Shown here: piece after piece, positions 15,346 to 28,143 of the stretch
Layout: every line of letters starts with the position of its first letter
Position numbering within the stretch: position 1 is the stretch's first letter
Assembly (NCBI RefSeq): GCF_024868665.1
Contig: NC_079907.1
Location: forward strand, 19,648,191 to 19,712,190
From: Triplophysa rosa
Taxonomy: Eukaryota > Chordata > Actinopteri > Cypriniformes > Nemacheilidae
Reading direction: 5' to 3'
DNA length: 64,000 bases
Position numbers and translations under genes: made by a program
Notes under the pieces: generated by a model
Told to the model about the DNA's origin: nothing
The model's database searches: none
Seen by the model: only the letters and a program-made list of their open reading frames with translations

Positions 15346-15815
15346 CCAAACAACACTGAACCCCATTCCATTATATAAGCTCAAAACCAAAACAAAACTT
15401 GCACTGAAAGAATATAATAAGAATATAATTTCTCAAAGAGAGAGAAAGTAATCCTGTTCCTTTGAGTTGCCATTGGCAAAGGAGGGAGAGCAGGGGTCCG
15501 GGACAGATTACATGCAAGTTTGTAGTGAGGTCTCTCTGCGGTGGACCCCGGGGCAGCGGGGGTCTTTGTTCTCTGTCAGCAGTCAGACTGGTGTTGGTTT
15601 ACTCAGGGTCGGGTCCTGGGAAATAAACATAACTAAAGTCTTCTTTTGTCACAGGACTCCACACACTGAGTTCAAGTCCGGTTGAGTTGTCATTTACATA
15701 TTTGGATTCATTTTCCAAATGTACATCTCTACTGGCAATTTGTTTCGTTAGATTTTATTTGCTGTGTAATATTCATACACACTGTCTGCTCTCCCTTCAT
15801 ACATATATGTAAATA

Positions 15816-16029
15816 TGAAGAGTTTGGTTCCAAAATGGGATAAAATAAAAAAAACATGTTTTTTATTATGTTATCATGTTTTATTGTGTTAGTTAGCTGT
15901 ATTTTTTGAGTTATTATGGCTTAAATCAAAACAAACCAACTGCAGTTTGATTGATATTAATTGGAATGCACAATAAAAAAACATGATGTTTGAACATTTT
16001 TAATTCTCATTTTGGAATCAAACTCTTCA
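15816..16029. mobile_element. Palindromic MITE with TA target site
   Basis: Ends TGAAGAGTTTGGTTCCAAAA and TTTTGGAATCAAACTCTTCA are near-perfect inverted repeats, flanked by TA on each side (15814-15815, 16030-16031). There is no coding capacity. The TA site suggests a Tc1/mariner-type origin. A related copy lies near 63596-63825. Confidence 0.75.
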
Positions 16030-17863
16030 TATGTTCTTGTCATGGACAACAGTAATACGCACATCCACAGAGAGAACACATCGCAACTAGTTTTAGAAAG
16101 CACAATGTGTGTCAGGCGATCTCATCGGCCAGTGTGAATAGACTCACATATGTGTGTTCGATGTGTGTATCAGGTGTGTGTTTGATGGCAGGTGTAATCT
16201 TAACCACACTTGGGATCAATTTTAACTGTGTGCTTTGCTTGCAAAGACGATGGAAAGGGAGTGTTACAGTAGAAATCCTGTCTGCAGATTGAAAATAAAC
16301 TTTATTAAAACTGGACATTATCCTCATCCATTTAAAACACAACAATGCTAAGATTCTGGGAATGGTTGCCAGGGGATTGCTATGTGGTTGCTAGGGAGGT
16401 CAAAAGAGCTCTCACCCTTAAGACATTCAGGTTTGAATACATTATCCCTTCTCTGTTAAAATGCTTGTGTTTATGGGATGTTTCTCTACATTTACTGTAT
16501 CATCTTCTATGAGAAAGAAAAATCACAGATGAGATCTCTATGTTTTCATAGACATCAGGAGATCCAACTGAGAGCAATAGTAAACACTAGCTCGAGTCTC
16601 ATCTGTGTCTCAGATGTTTCTCCTGAGAAAAAGAATCAGAAATGTCATTAGACTTTCAGAAGAGATTTCAACAATGTGTCAAACTGAGCTCAGATTTGTC
16701 AAGTCTGAAATCAAAAATATTATTGAAGATCTCAATATCAACTCAAACATGTCTCATCTTCATTGTATACCTCCATACTATTTGTGTATTTGAACAATTA
16801 CAGTCTCATTTGTTTCTGTTTTAGATGAAACATCTGAGACTAAGTTGATTCTTTAGAAGATAGAAAACTCCATCAATCAAAGAGCAAACTCTAGGATGAT
16901 TTGATATGAATATGTTCTGAATCGACTGCCAGTGTGACTTGGAGTTTGCTTGAGACCAACTTGACCTGTGCCATTTTCAAGGCACCAACATAATGTTGCC
17001 AATTTCTTTGACCAAAACATTTTTGTGTTTTGTATTTCCGTAAAAGGATTATTTGACTTCTTCTGATGACATTCATAAACACTCGGTTCTGAAAAGGGCA
17101 CAGACTCGTCATACAGAGAATGTAGCATTTTGCCTGAGTGTTTTCCCATGAGCTGGATCTGTGCTCCGCGTCAGAAGCCGGGGCAGTCTATAATTTCCTT
17201 TTAACTATTATTTAAGTTCAGAGGGTGAATTCTCCTTCCAAACCTTCTGCATCTCCTACCCCCACCTCCAGCTCAGTGTGTGGGAGGTTAGACACCTTAA
17301 AGTTGAATGACACTGGGAACTTGTCCTCACATACACAAGCGGGCAAATATACTGTAAAACAAATGTCGGATACTGTTGGGGCTGAAGAAGGCAGTGTGTG
17401 AGATTTTGTCACCGTCTCTGCAGTCTGTGTGTGATTCATGACCTGGTGGATTGGTGGTCTGGTGTACTGGTCTTATCAGGACAGTGTGAATGCATTGCTG
17501 TTCCAATCAGCTCAACTGAGGGAGTCAAGAGTCCAGATTCCCACCAGACTCTAACCAAACATTTATTATGGGGGGATGATATTTCCTCCTAATCTCAATC
17601 TAAATCCAATGTTAGTCATCTCCAAAAACACTAAAAAACAAAGCCTTTTTGTACTTTTTGTTTTGTTTTGCATTGCAACATTATTTACATGACAATTAAG
17701 CACACTCCCACTATTGTTAGCCTAATGCAAGAATGTCATTAAAGTAATGCAAATCATTTATAAAACAATGAAAGTAATATTAGTATTTATACATCATAGT
17801 AATATTTGTAAACTTCTTTTATCATGGAAAGTCAACAAAACGTATTATTTACTCACTTGACAC
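16030..17863. other. Intergenic DNA without genes
   Basis: AT-rich, with a short stretch at about 16360-16400 built from the phrase GGTTGCTAGG, which recurs near 30190. No protein-like frame was found. Confidence 0.6.
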
Positions 17864-18352
17864 CAGTGTTGGGTGTAACTAGTTACAAAGTATTTAGTTA
17901 CTGTAATTGAATTACTTTCCCGTGAAAAAGTAAAGTAAGGGATTACTCAAAATTTTTCTGTAATTTCATTACAGTTACTTCTGATATAATTGAACTGAAT
18001 ACTCTGTATATTATGTGTGTGCAATAGTGGAATTGACATCGAAATTCAAAGTCTAACTTTAAAATCGGTGCTTTAATGTATAATTCTCACATTTGTAATG
18101 CTTTGGTTAGTTAATAAGAGTACTTTATGTAGTTTTATATGATTTATTTGAATGAATTAAAAGAGCCGTTTCATGTCTATCCTTGAATCACTTAACTAAT
18201 CAAGGTTAATATAGGATGTAGAAAGTAATTAGTAATAAATAATTAAATTCTTTTTGGAGAGAGTAATTTGTACAGTAATCTAATTACACTATTGAATATG
18301 TAATTAGTAACTAGTAATTCATTACTTTTTCAGAGTAACTTGCCCAACACTG
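17864..18352. mobile_element. hAT-type MITE (CAGTGTTGGG family), copy 1
   Basis: 489 bases with inverted ends CAGTGTTGGG / CCCAACACTG and a perfect 8-base target duplication CTTGACAC (17856-17863 and 18353-18360), the hallmark of hAT insertion. The interior is rich in TAATTAC/GTTACT and encodes nothing. A second copy at 35721-36205 lies in reverse orientation. Confidence 0.92.
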
Positions 18353-18669
18353 CTTGACACTTGTCACCACGAAGAACAACCATGTTGTTACTACAGTAAT
18401 CATAGTTTAACCGTGACATTTGTGGTCAAATCGAAGTCAATCATCCAAGGTTACTTTTATAATCAAACCCTGGTTAATTTCCCTAAAATACTTCTTATGC
18501 ATTATCATAGAATAGATTTTATTATTTCTAAATCATACCACGTGCAATGTGACCTGGACATGTGTTAACGTCACAGGCAGGTCAGATTTGAATAACAAAA
18601 CCTTGGAAAATATAATAGCATAGTGGAGCATAGCAACAGGTGTGTGCGTAACAGACTGTGCGTGTGCGG

Positions 18670-18673
18670 GGGG

Positions 18674-18728
<55 letters not shown>

Positions 18729-18735
18729 GTATCTC

Positions 18736-18772
<37 letters not shown>
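18670..18772. repeat. (GA)n microsatellite upstream of itga3
   Basis: Two GA runs separated by CGTATCTCTA, ending about 255 bases before the itga3 start codon. It probably lies in the itga3 promoter or 5' untranslated region. Confidence 0.95.
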
Positions 18773-18774
<2 letters not shown>

Positions 18775-19025
18775 GGCTTCTACTGGATTTCAGAGCTTTC
18801 TCTCCTTATCAGTCTTGTGGGACAGATCTGCCGCTCTATTTCTGTAGGCAGCTAAGGACTGGTGAGCGCGCGCAGGGGACACAAGCGGTAAGGCTGGAGG
18901 AGGGAGAAACACCTTAAAGCTCAATGCTCGTGACCGAAAGCAAGCGTGTCCCCATGGCGTGTGATTGAGAAAATCCTGTTCATTGGCGTTGGTTGGGAGG
19001 GAGAGAGAGAGGGGAATATTGAACT

Positions 19026-19198
19026 ATGGCCGGAGAGACGCTGCGCTTGTGCGCGTTTGTAATGTGCGCGATCCACGCGAGCTCGGGATTTAACATTGAC
19101 ACGCAGTTCCCGGTCATCAAAGAGGGAAAAACCAAAGGCAGTTTCTTCGGCTTTTCAGTGGCATTACACAAACAGACGGGGAAAATCAAGCAACACTT
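19026..19198 (+). CDS. itga3: itga3 exon 1
   Basis: Starts [12 protein letters not shown], a hydrophobic signal peptide, then [13 protein letters not shown] and [20 protein letters not shown]. Donor GTAAGT. Ends after two bases of a Leu codon. Confidence 0.93.
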
Positions 19199-22100
19199 GT
19201 AAGTACCCGGCAATGACGGTGTCGTATAAATATGTCGTTTAAATTGTTTTAGTTTGCTGCTCTCTTTTTCGGGGCTCACAAAGTCTTAATGAGCGAATAC
19301 AAATATTCAAGATCATTTTTTTTAGATGTAATCGTTATCATTGGATCTATATTGGATCTAGTTTATAATAATTAACACTGCAACTGTGTGAGGAAAGCGA
19401 TGACTCTTTAGCACCTGTAGCGCAACAATGGTGTCCAAATCGCAAACGGATCATTCATGAGAGCCGATTCTTTATTATGATTCAGATGAATCGATTTGCA
19501 GAGAATTTTGAGCTAAAATCGCTTATCTGCAGACTCCGTTTAGAAGTGAAATTGTGAAATAAGACCAGAATTGTGAAACAGTAGCTGTATAGAAATGTTA
19601 TGCTACTAACTACACAGTAAACTCACAGTGTATATATAATCCCTTTATTAATTATACACTGTGAGAGTTAATTTGACATTTTTTAACACTGGCAATTTTG
19701 CTGTGTATATTATACTATATACTATATTAATTCATATTAATGATAGTAAACAAGGTATTTTGCTGCAGCAATAAACAATCCAAACTTTAAATGGAGCATT
19801 TAAAAAGCGTATAAAACATATGGTCATAATGCGCAATAAAAACAAGAATATTGACTCGTATCTTTTTATTTGTGCTCTACACTGTCTTGCATTATTTCCG
19901 ACTGGTTGTAATTGAACACATTTGCTGTAATACTGTAAAGGGTTTATTACAGTGAATATCAGTATATGATTTCAACAGTGTTCCCTGCCGAAGTCATTAG
20001 ACTACAACTGTGAAACAGAAACTGGACGGGTGTTAACATGCCACAGACGGCAGAAACAATCAAAACAATAAGATTGTGTGCGCAAACCACGGCTCTGTAG
20101 AAGGACAATGGAGCTGAATTCACCCACTTCAACCTTGAAATCATTGCATTGTCTTTCCTCTTGTTTTGAGTTTGGTCTAAGTGAGTATGAAAAGTGTGCC
20201 CGAGGGGAACGATTTGTAGCTCGACGTGGGCTGTGACAGGAATCAATTGGGTATGCAGTAGTCTACAGTAGATATAATCTGTTGTTTTCTAAGACTTCAA
20301 CAAGATATTTTCTGTTATCCGTTGAGGTGTGCAGTTCACATTTCCCTGCTTTTAATTAGGTCTTCAAAGATATGTACAGGTTTTTGTATGACAGAGCTTT
20401 TTCAAGCCCTCATATCCTGTGCTGGTATGACCTGTTGCCTGCTTCTGATAAACCGCTTACACTCATCTCTGTGGGTGTTTTGAGAAGAAAACGGGTAGCT
20501 ATAACATGCTACTGTACCAGACACGGCAGCACAATTATGGGTCACTTTAGTGAGAAAATCTAATGTGCTTTATCTATTTTTGATGTTTCTCTGTTGTGGG
20601 ATAGTAGGGAGTTTCCCTCTTTTCTTATTTGTGATTTCCTGCTTATTATGAGCCTATCGTGTAGTTTCATCTACAGGAACTTCAGAGGAATCTCATTGGC
20701 TGCATGTTTTTGTCAATGGTGCTGTTCTTAAAGTAATCGTCTAATTCACTTCGGTTCCGACCTCTTTGGCCTATCAGGCTGTTATAAATTCAGCACTTCA
20801 TGCAGTGTTATTGTTGAAGGACTGGATGGATGTTCTGCCCGTTCATTGTCCCCTCAGGGGAGTGTGATGCTGTCCAGGCACTGCAACATGAGAGGAGGCC
20901 ACATGGCCATAGTTGAGTGTGTCCATCACTCTTGGGCACGTGGGGGTGCTGGCTCTGGTATATAAAGAGAGAATCAGCTCTGTTGAGAAGGATAGACACA
21001 AGCAGACTCAGCTGTGGTCACTTTAACACTCTGACAGTTAAACAGAACCAATAACACGCTTTACATGCAATAACATTTACTGCCAGACTCCAGCTGATGA
21101 AGTCTGAACCTCGCAAAACTGCCAAATAATGTCAGCTCATATTTCACCAAAAGTGAAAAGAAATGAATGATATTTTGCGTAACGAGAATAATGCTTATTA
21201 TTGAATTTACATAGATTCTTTTTTTAGTAGCCTGGTGTAAAACTCTCGTTTCTCGTATTTTCCTTACCGTAATAAACAAATTTTGTATGTTTACCGCGTG
21301 TCACTTTCAGTGTCATGATATTGATAAAAATTTTTTACAGTTTTAAATTTAATAGATTTTTTAAAATATTTTATTTATACTTCAAATTAGTGCTGTTCAA
21401 CAAATAATCGTGATTAATCGCATCCAGAATAAATGTTTGTGTTTAAATGTTTGTGCACTGTGCACTTATTTTGTATTTATAAAAACACACACATACATGT
21501 ATATATTTAAAAATTATTGGCATATATTATTAACATTTATATATAATTAAAATTATATATAAAAAAATATTTTTCTTAAATATGTGTATGTGTTTATAAA
21601 TACAAAATTAAAATGCACATTGCACAGACATAATAAAAACAATTATCTATTCTGAAAGCAATTATTCTTTGAAAATACCTACTTCTTTCGACAAATCGCT
21701 TTATTGATTCCTAATTTATCTGCAAATCGCTTTGGATTAAAAGAATCTGCTGTCACGATTTGAGTAGTTGAAGAACCCAAATGCAGGCAGCAGCAGTGAA
21801 GGGGTTAATAAATAATTTATTTAACAAATAAAACAAAACAAAAACCCACAATGGGGTAACGAAGACTGGACTAATTATAAAAACAGAAACCAAAACACTT
21901 CCCACGAGGGGGCAAAAACAGCAGGACAAAAATAACTAAAACTAAACTCTAAAACAACGACACAACATCTTACCAAAAACATGGAAGGGTAACACAGGCA
22001 GGGCAAGGAAAATAACAAACACTTAGTCCGTAGGGCAAGGAATCAGGAACACGAAGACTTCTACACAGGTAAGTACACTGTACAAGAACAGGTACAAGAA

Positions 22101-25100
22101 CAACGAACGAGCACAGGACAATGAACGCGAGGGCATTTTAAAGGGAGACATACAAAGGAAGATAATGAGAGGCAGGTGAGGAACATAAGACACGGCAGGG
22201 AAGCAATATGGGAAACGAGAGGGGCGGGGCCAATGACGAGACACGAGAAAGCACATGGAATGTCAATGGTAAACACCCCATGACTTTCTCACACTAAACA
22301 TAAGGGATCTGTCACGATCTTGCCACCAGACTAGAAAATCCTGAACAAGAAGGCAGGACCATGACAATCTGCTAAATGCCTGAATGTAAATGTACTTTAA
22401 AGTCCCAGTGAAATTTACAATGAAAATTACAATGCATATTTTTCCATGAAATATTGCAGCGTTTATTGTAAATAGCGTATCAACGTGGGTCATTCTCTTC
22501 TCTTCAAATTCGTGTGCCCTCATAATCTTCATTTAAAATCTGAAAATGCACTTCCGCCCTGAAATGACTATCCCTCTTAAATGACCTATGTTAGACGGCT
22601 TGGGCGGAGCATTTGTTAACTCCTCCCCTTCAAATGTCAGTCTGCTGCCAGTTCCATTTCAAAATGCAAGGGCTGTTTTTATACATTCAATCAAATCGCA
22701 GCGAAAAACACAAGCCATGGCCACTATTTTTCTCATTCAAAATTCCATTTCACTCGGAAAAAACGATCGCAACTTCCGGTTCACGTGGACATTAAATCCC
22801 AAAGAAAAGATGTAAAACATGACATGGGATGACTCCACCTATCATTGACTACAGTCAAAAGGTCATTATCTTCTGACATTTATTTGTATTATCTTTAGGA
22901 AGTCTCTGTACTGTGAGAGCGCTGTGGTTTGGCTTCCTTGTGGACATCAATGCATCTTATGAAATTGAATCAAATCTGTCTTTACTGAAGGCTGTGTTTG
23001 TGCAAGTAGGGCACTCGTGCAGATCCCAGGAGATGGAATGCTGGCTCATACTGCAGCTTTTAAAGTGAAAAAAGAGAGATACGCATACAGAGACAGTGAC
23101 ACAATGAAAAACATAGATGCAGAAACAGACCATTATGTTCCAGATGGTGTACATTATTTATTCAAATTAATTTTAATGTGTCAGACAATAAGACCACAAT
23201 GATGCAGTGCATCAAGTCTTGGTGAAATAATCGTTACAATAATTACAATTATACACACAAGTAACAGCGACTGACAGTGACAGAGGTAGAGGAACAGTTG
23301 AACATGTGATTTATACCATCAGCGATGTCAGATTTGTTTATCTGAAATAACGACTTTGAATCACATGATGCACAATAAGTTCATGGTCAGTTTTAATTTT
23401 ATAATGACTTTGAGCCAGACTGATGCTTGATACCTTTTTGTAGATTCCATCCAAGCACAACACAAACGTATACCCCTCATACAGCCCTTTCATTCAGCTT
23501 GTGCGGTTCTTCCCTGTGATTGGTACTTCCAGTGCTCTGACCCTCTGGAATGCTGAGAATTCCTCAAGCTTCCCAGCTCAAGTGAACCTGCCTGACTGCA
23601 GGTTGAGACAGGACTGAGATGAACCTCACAAACAGATAGAGCTCCCGAGGATTACCATGCTATTAGAGGCCTACCAACCAGACAGACACACTGTTTCCAA
23701 ACCTGCTTCAGCAGGACCCAGATTTTATTAAGTGCTCCGCTCTTGTTTTTTTTCTGATGGAGAGTACGAACAAATCAATATGTCCGATTCCGAGTCACAC
23801 ATTTAATTTAAGAGGAGAGCTGTTCAAACTTCAGTGCATTGTGGCTTCAATGATTTTCTCTTTTACCTACTTTTAGTTTTTGACTTTCTTTTAGCCCATC
23901 GCAAACATTTCAACCCCCTCCTTACAAACATAACTCTCATGCACTACATAAACATGTCTTCATGGTCAACTCCCACAATCCTTGGTGTCGTACCCCTCAT
24001 TCTTATTGTGTATAATAAGATACAACAAGAAATGAATGACCTCCTAAGCAAATGTTTACACAGACTTGCAAAGAGGAAAATGCCCATGGAAGACTTTGTT
24101 TGTGAATGAATGAGCTGAGAATATTCTGTATTATTGAGAGGCGGCTGCCATGAAATCGTGGGATCTGGCAACCCTACAGCATTCTCATTTTTCAGCGGTT
24201 ACACTGTTTGATTCAGGTGTGACTGAAAGCCACAGCTGTGTGCTTTGATGATCCGCTGCCGGTATGGTTTTGAATAGACTTGTTGGTTGAAACTGGGTCT
24301 TTATACACAGGAATGACAATACAGAGGGAACTTCTCACCAGATCAATGCTCCTTCTGACTCGATGTGTAAAAAGAACATTTTCAAAAATTGAAAGTGAAA
24401 ATCGCAGATCTTTTTCTCAGTTATTTCGGTTGCACTTTATTTAACAGTTTGTGTACCTATAGTGTACTTACAGTGTACTTACCTAAGAAAGCAATGGGTA
24501 GTATGAGGTAACTACATGGTATAAGTTAAGGTTTAGGGGTAGGTTCAGGGTTAGTACATTGTTATTAACCAGTTATAATATTTACTGTAATAAGTACACA
24601 GTATGTACATGGGAAACAGGACTGTAAAATAAAGTGCTACCGTTATTTCTAGACATCACTGAGATTAAATAAAGAGCAAATAGAAATAACAAAAACTATA
24701 ACAAAGTTTACCAGCTCTTCAGGCTTCAGTCAAGTCCTCCCCTGAGAATCTGAGTATGGGCCTAAAATCTGTTTAAGAAATCAGCTCAAGAGAGCCGTGA
24801 GATATCGGCCGTGAAAAGACACCTGCTGAGAACATCATGAACTTCTCACCATCATCATCATCAGGGAACCTTTATTTCTCATCGTGAGGAGATCATTTGA
24901 AAGTGCCCAGGTGCCTCGGCGAGAGGTGGAAATGGTCATCCAGGGAGATGTGTCCACATCTGTTTCCTTTCTCATCATTACTCAACCCTCGGGAGATGTC
25001 ATACCAAGGACCGGCACATAAAAACAACCAAATATATGAAATGACCCAAGAGTTCCTTCGCTGTCTAACACACAGATGCATTGATCCAGATTGCTCTTTA

Positions 25101-28092
25101 AGGAATATATGTTTTTTTAGGATGCTAGCTGTCATGTGCCATTCTTAAAACATTTTAAAAGTAGGCAAATGGATGCTGTCAGAGTAGATGTGAGGTTCAT
25201 ACTCCAAGCTTTCTATTTTATGAGCGCATGCATTCCCTGACTATCAAACCCATTGTTTTGGCTTTGCAAGCACCATCCTTCACTAGTTAGAGACATTTCT
25301 GGCACTTCTTTCTGAAGTCTGATCATCATATGATATACTGTACTGTAATATGTGATGTCATCATTAATGGGAAGACCTCTATCGTCTGACTGCAGTGTCA
25401 TGTTAACTTTCAATGAGTTCAAGTCTTGAAGTAAAATGAATTTACTTAGTTTTTAGTGTTAGGTTTCAGTGTTTAAGGTTGGCGGTGGTGTTGTTCTTGT
25501 AAGTATTTACACACAGTAATGTTGACTGATGTTCTATAATCAGGTTGCATCTCTCCTGTTCAGAGTAATTACACCATTTAGAAAAATGCTAAATACATTA
25601 CGGACTTTGTTCCCGGCTTGTGTTGTTGCCCTGTTTACGGTACTTGTACTGAATCGATAATCTTGTCCAAGGGGAACTTGGTCTAATAATCCAATCAACA
25701 ATAATCTAATGCATTAAACAATCTTGTTTTAGAATGGGGGAAGGCAGATATTTCTAAAATCGCTGGCAAAAATCACAATTAAACAGCATATTTCCGATCC
25801 ATAATTAAACATGACATGACATGAATCATAACTTTTGTTTGACAAGCTTAAATTGCGCTAAAAATCACCTTTTTAGATGCCGCATCATCTACAGGCCTTC
25901 GCACAGGCTGAGACGGTCCTCACTGCAGTACACGACATCCAGGATGCGTGGTTGGATCCAGATCCAACTCCTCCCACTTTATATACTTGGCCGCAATTTG
26001 GAGACCCGTGGTTGCCAACGTTTGCTCTTATCTATGTAATCATAATTTAGTGTACGCCTGTAGTAATGATCACAATTAAATATGTTAACCCAAACCCTAA
26101 ACCTAAATCTAAAAAAATAGAACCGGATCTTACAAGTTGCCATTTTGTCACATGACTAGTCATACCTGCTTTATAACCAGCTACACTGTGCATGTAAAGT
26201 TGTTCATGATGTGAATAGCTTTACTGTACAGTACATTATGCATCTGAAGAAGAAGGTCACATTCGGTCCGTTCTGCCTGTCATTAATGTCAGTTTTCACG
26301 GTTCAGTAATAGTCGTGTTTTCAGATTAAAAGGACAGACTCGGGTCATGCTTTATGTTTCCACAGATTTGGCTGTGGTTGACAGCAAATGCTGAATCCGG
26401 TTTCAAAGCTGCGAGTTTCCTACTGTACAACATTTCTTCTAGCTTTCCTGTAGCTCCTCTGAGGTGCTGACAACACCAAGGTCATCATGGGTTTGATTTC
26501 CAGGGTATTGCATAATAAACTGTGAACTGTAGGATAAAAGCTTGAATCTGTAAATATAAAACTACATTATGTGTGAAAGCTTGATTATACTTACATTATA
26601 GACATTTAAAGGGGATGTGCAATGGTGTTTCATGCATTCTGACTTCTACACTGTTAAACGTGCTGGCTTCTCATGCTTGACATGGTCAACTTGTCTAAAA
26701 ATGAGTTGGACGTATCACGTAGTATTTCTGTGCTCGATTCACTCCCCCAAGGTTCGTATAGGTTTTGAAAACGTTTTTTTTAACATGAAATTCCCTTACG
26801 TAACAACTTTTCTTAGTCCCTTATTGGACAATTCTCCCGGAAAGCATGCCCACGCGTCAACCAGCGAGAGCGAGATGAAAGAGCACGCCCACGCGTCAAC
26901 CCGCGAGAGCTTGTTGGCAATCGCCGCATACGTGCATTATGTAAACAGCACAAACTTATAGTGAATCAACAGTTATGCAGGGATAATGCGATGATGAATT
27001 GTGTTCAAGAGCTCGCCTGTTTCGGAAATAATCGCACATCTGTATTTTTTATAAATTTGATCAAACTAAAGACTCTTCGAAGATACGAAGTATGAAATAC
27101 TACTGTATAAGTCAGGGACGGATTATGACTTCAAAGGGCCCCGGGGCCAGTTACCTTCAAGGGCCCCCCTCCCACAATTTTTCCGTTCTTTCCCTTAGCT
27201 GCGCATTCACAGTTATAGAAAGTGAAAGTTAAGATGATCATGAGTATTCAAACCTGAATACTGGTGTAAAATGCCTGGGTTACGCTAAAAATAATTAAGC
27301 CTGATTAAAGTAGTAAGCTGTCGTGTTTACATCGGTTGCAATAAGAATTCCTCACGATCGACTGAACGCCAAATTCTTAGACGTATGCGAGGTTCACGAC
27401 TGTTATTATGGGGACATTTCCATGCCTCTAAACATGACGCGGCACAAAACGAAACGTGGTTGCTTTACCTGTCAGTCATATGTTGGGAGGGACTTGACCA
27501 AAGAAAGCGGCCAAAGTTCCCGCGAGACTGTGAAGCCCAGGGCCCCCTCGGGCTCATGCTAGTCAAGGACTCATGGGCACTGGCCCCATTGGCCCGGTCA
27601 GAAATCCATCCCTGGTATAGGTACTCAAGATTAATATGAGATTTGCAGAAACTGCGTGTGTTACGTCCGCTTTAAATCTAAACAGTGTCAGGCGTAAAAC
27701 TAAGGGTTCTGCATGTGAGTGAAGTTTCCTTGTTGTTCCCTTCCACCAGAACTCAAGCAGATGCTGATGTAGACCCGCCCCTTATTTTCAAAATATCAAT
27801 CTCATGTCAGCAAACCTGAACATTCAAATTGATTGACAGGCAGTAAATGCTTCTGATTGGCTGAACAGCGGTATGCCACAGTCAGATTCTTGACTGTGGT
27901 GCTGTCACAGAGCCGAGTGATATCCCATAATATCTCTCAGAGTGTTTTTTTTGCATGCTAATACCATAAGAAAAGCTGATTCACATCTCCACACAGAGTA
28001 CACATACACACACAAAACACTGATGGTCTCTTTCTCTGCAGTGCCTGTGGAATCTCAGATAAAGCTGGGCTGGTAGTGAATGATAAGCAAGG

Positions 28093-28143
<51 letters not shown>

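Noticed and set aside
18623..18917. Glu/Arg-repeat open frames upstream of itga3
   Set aside because: They translate the GA microsatellite. The real start with a signal peptide is at 19026.
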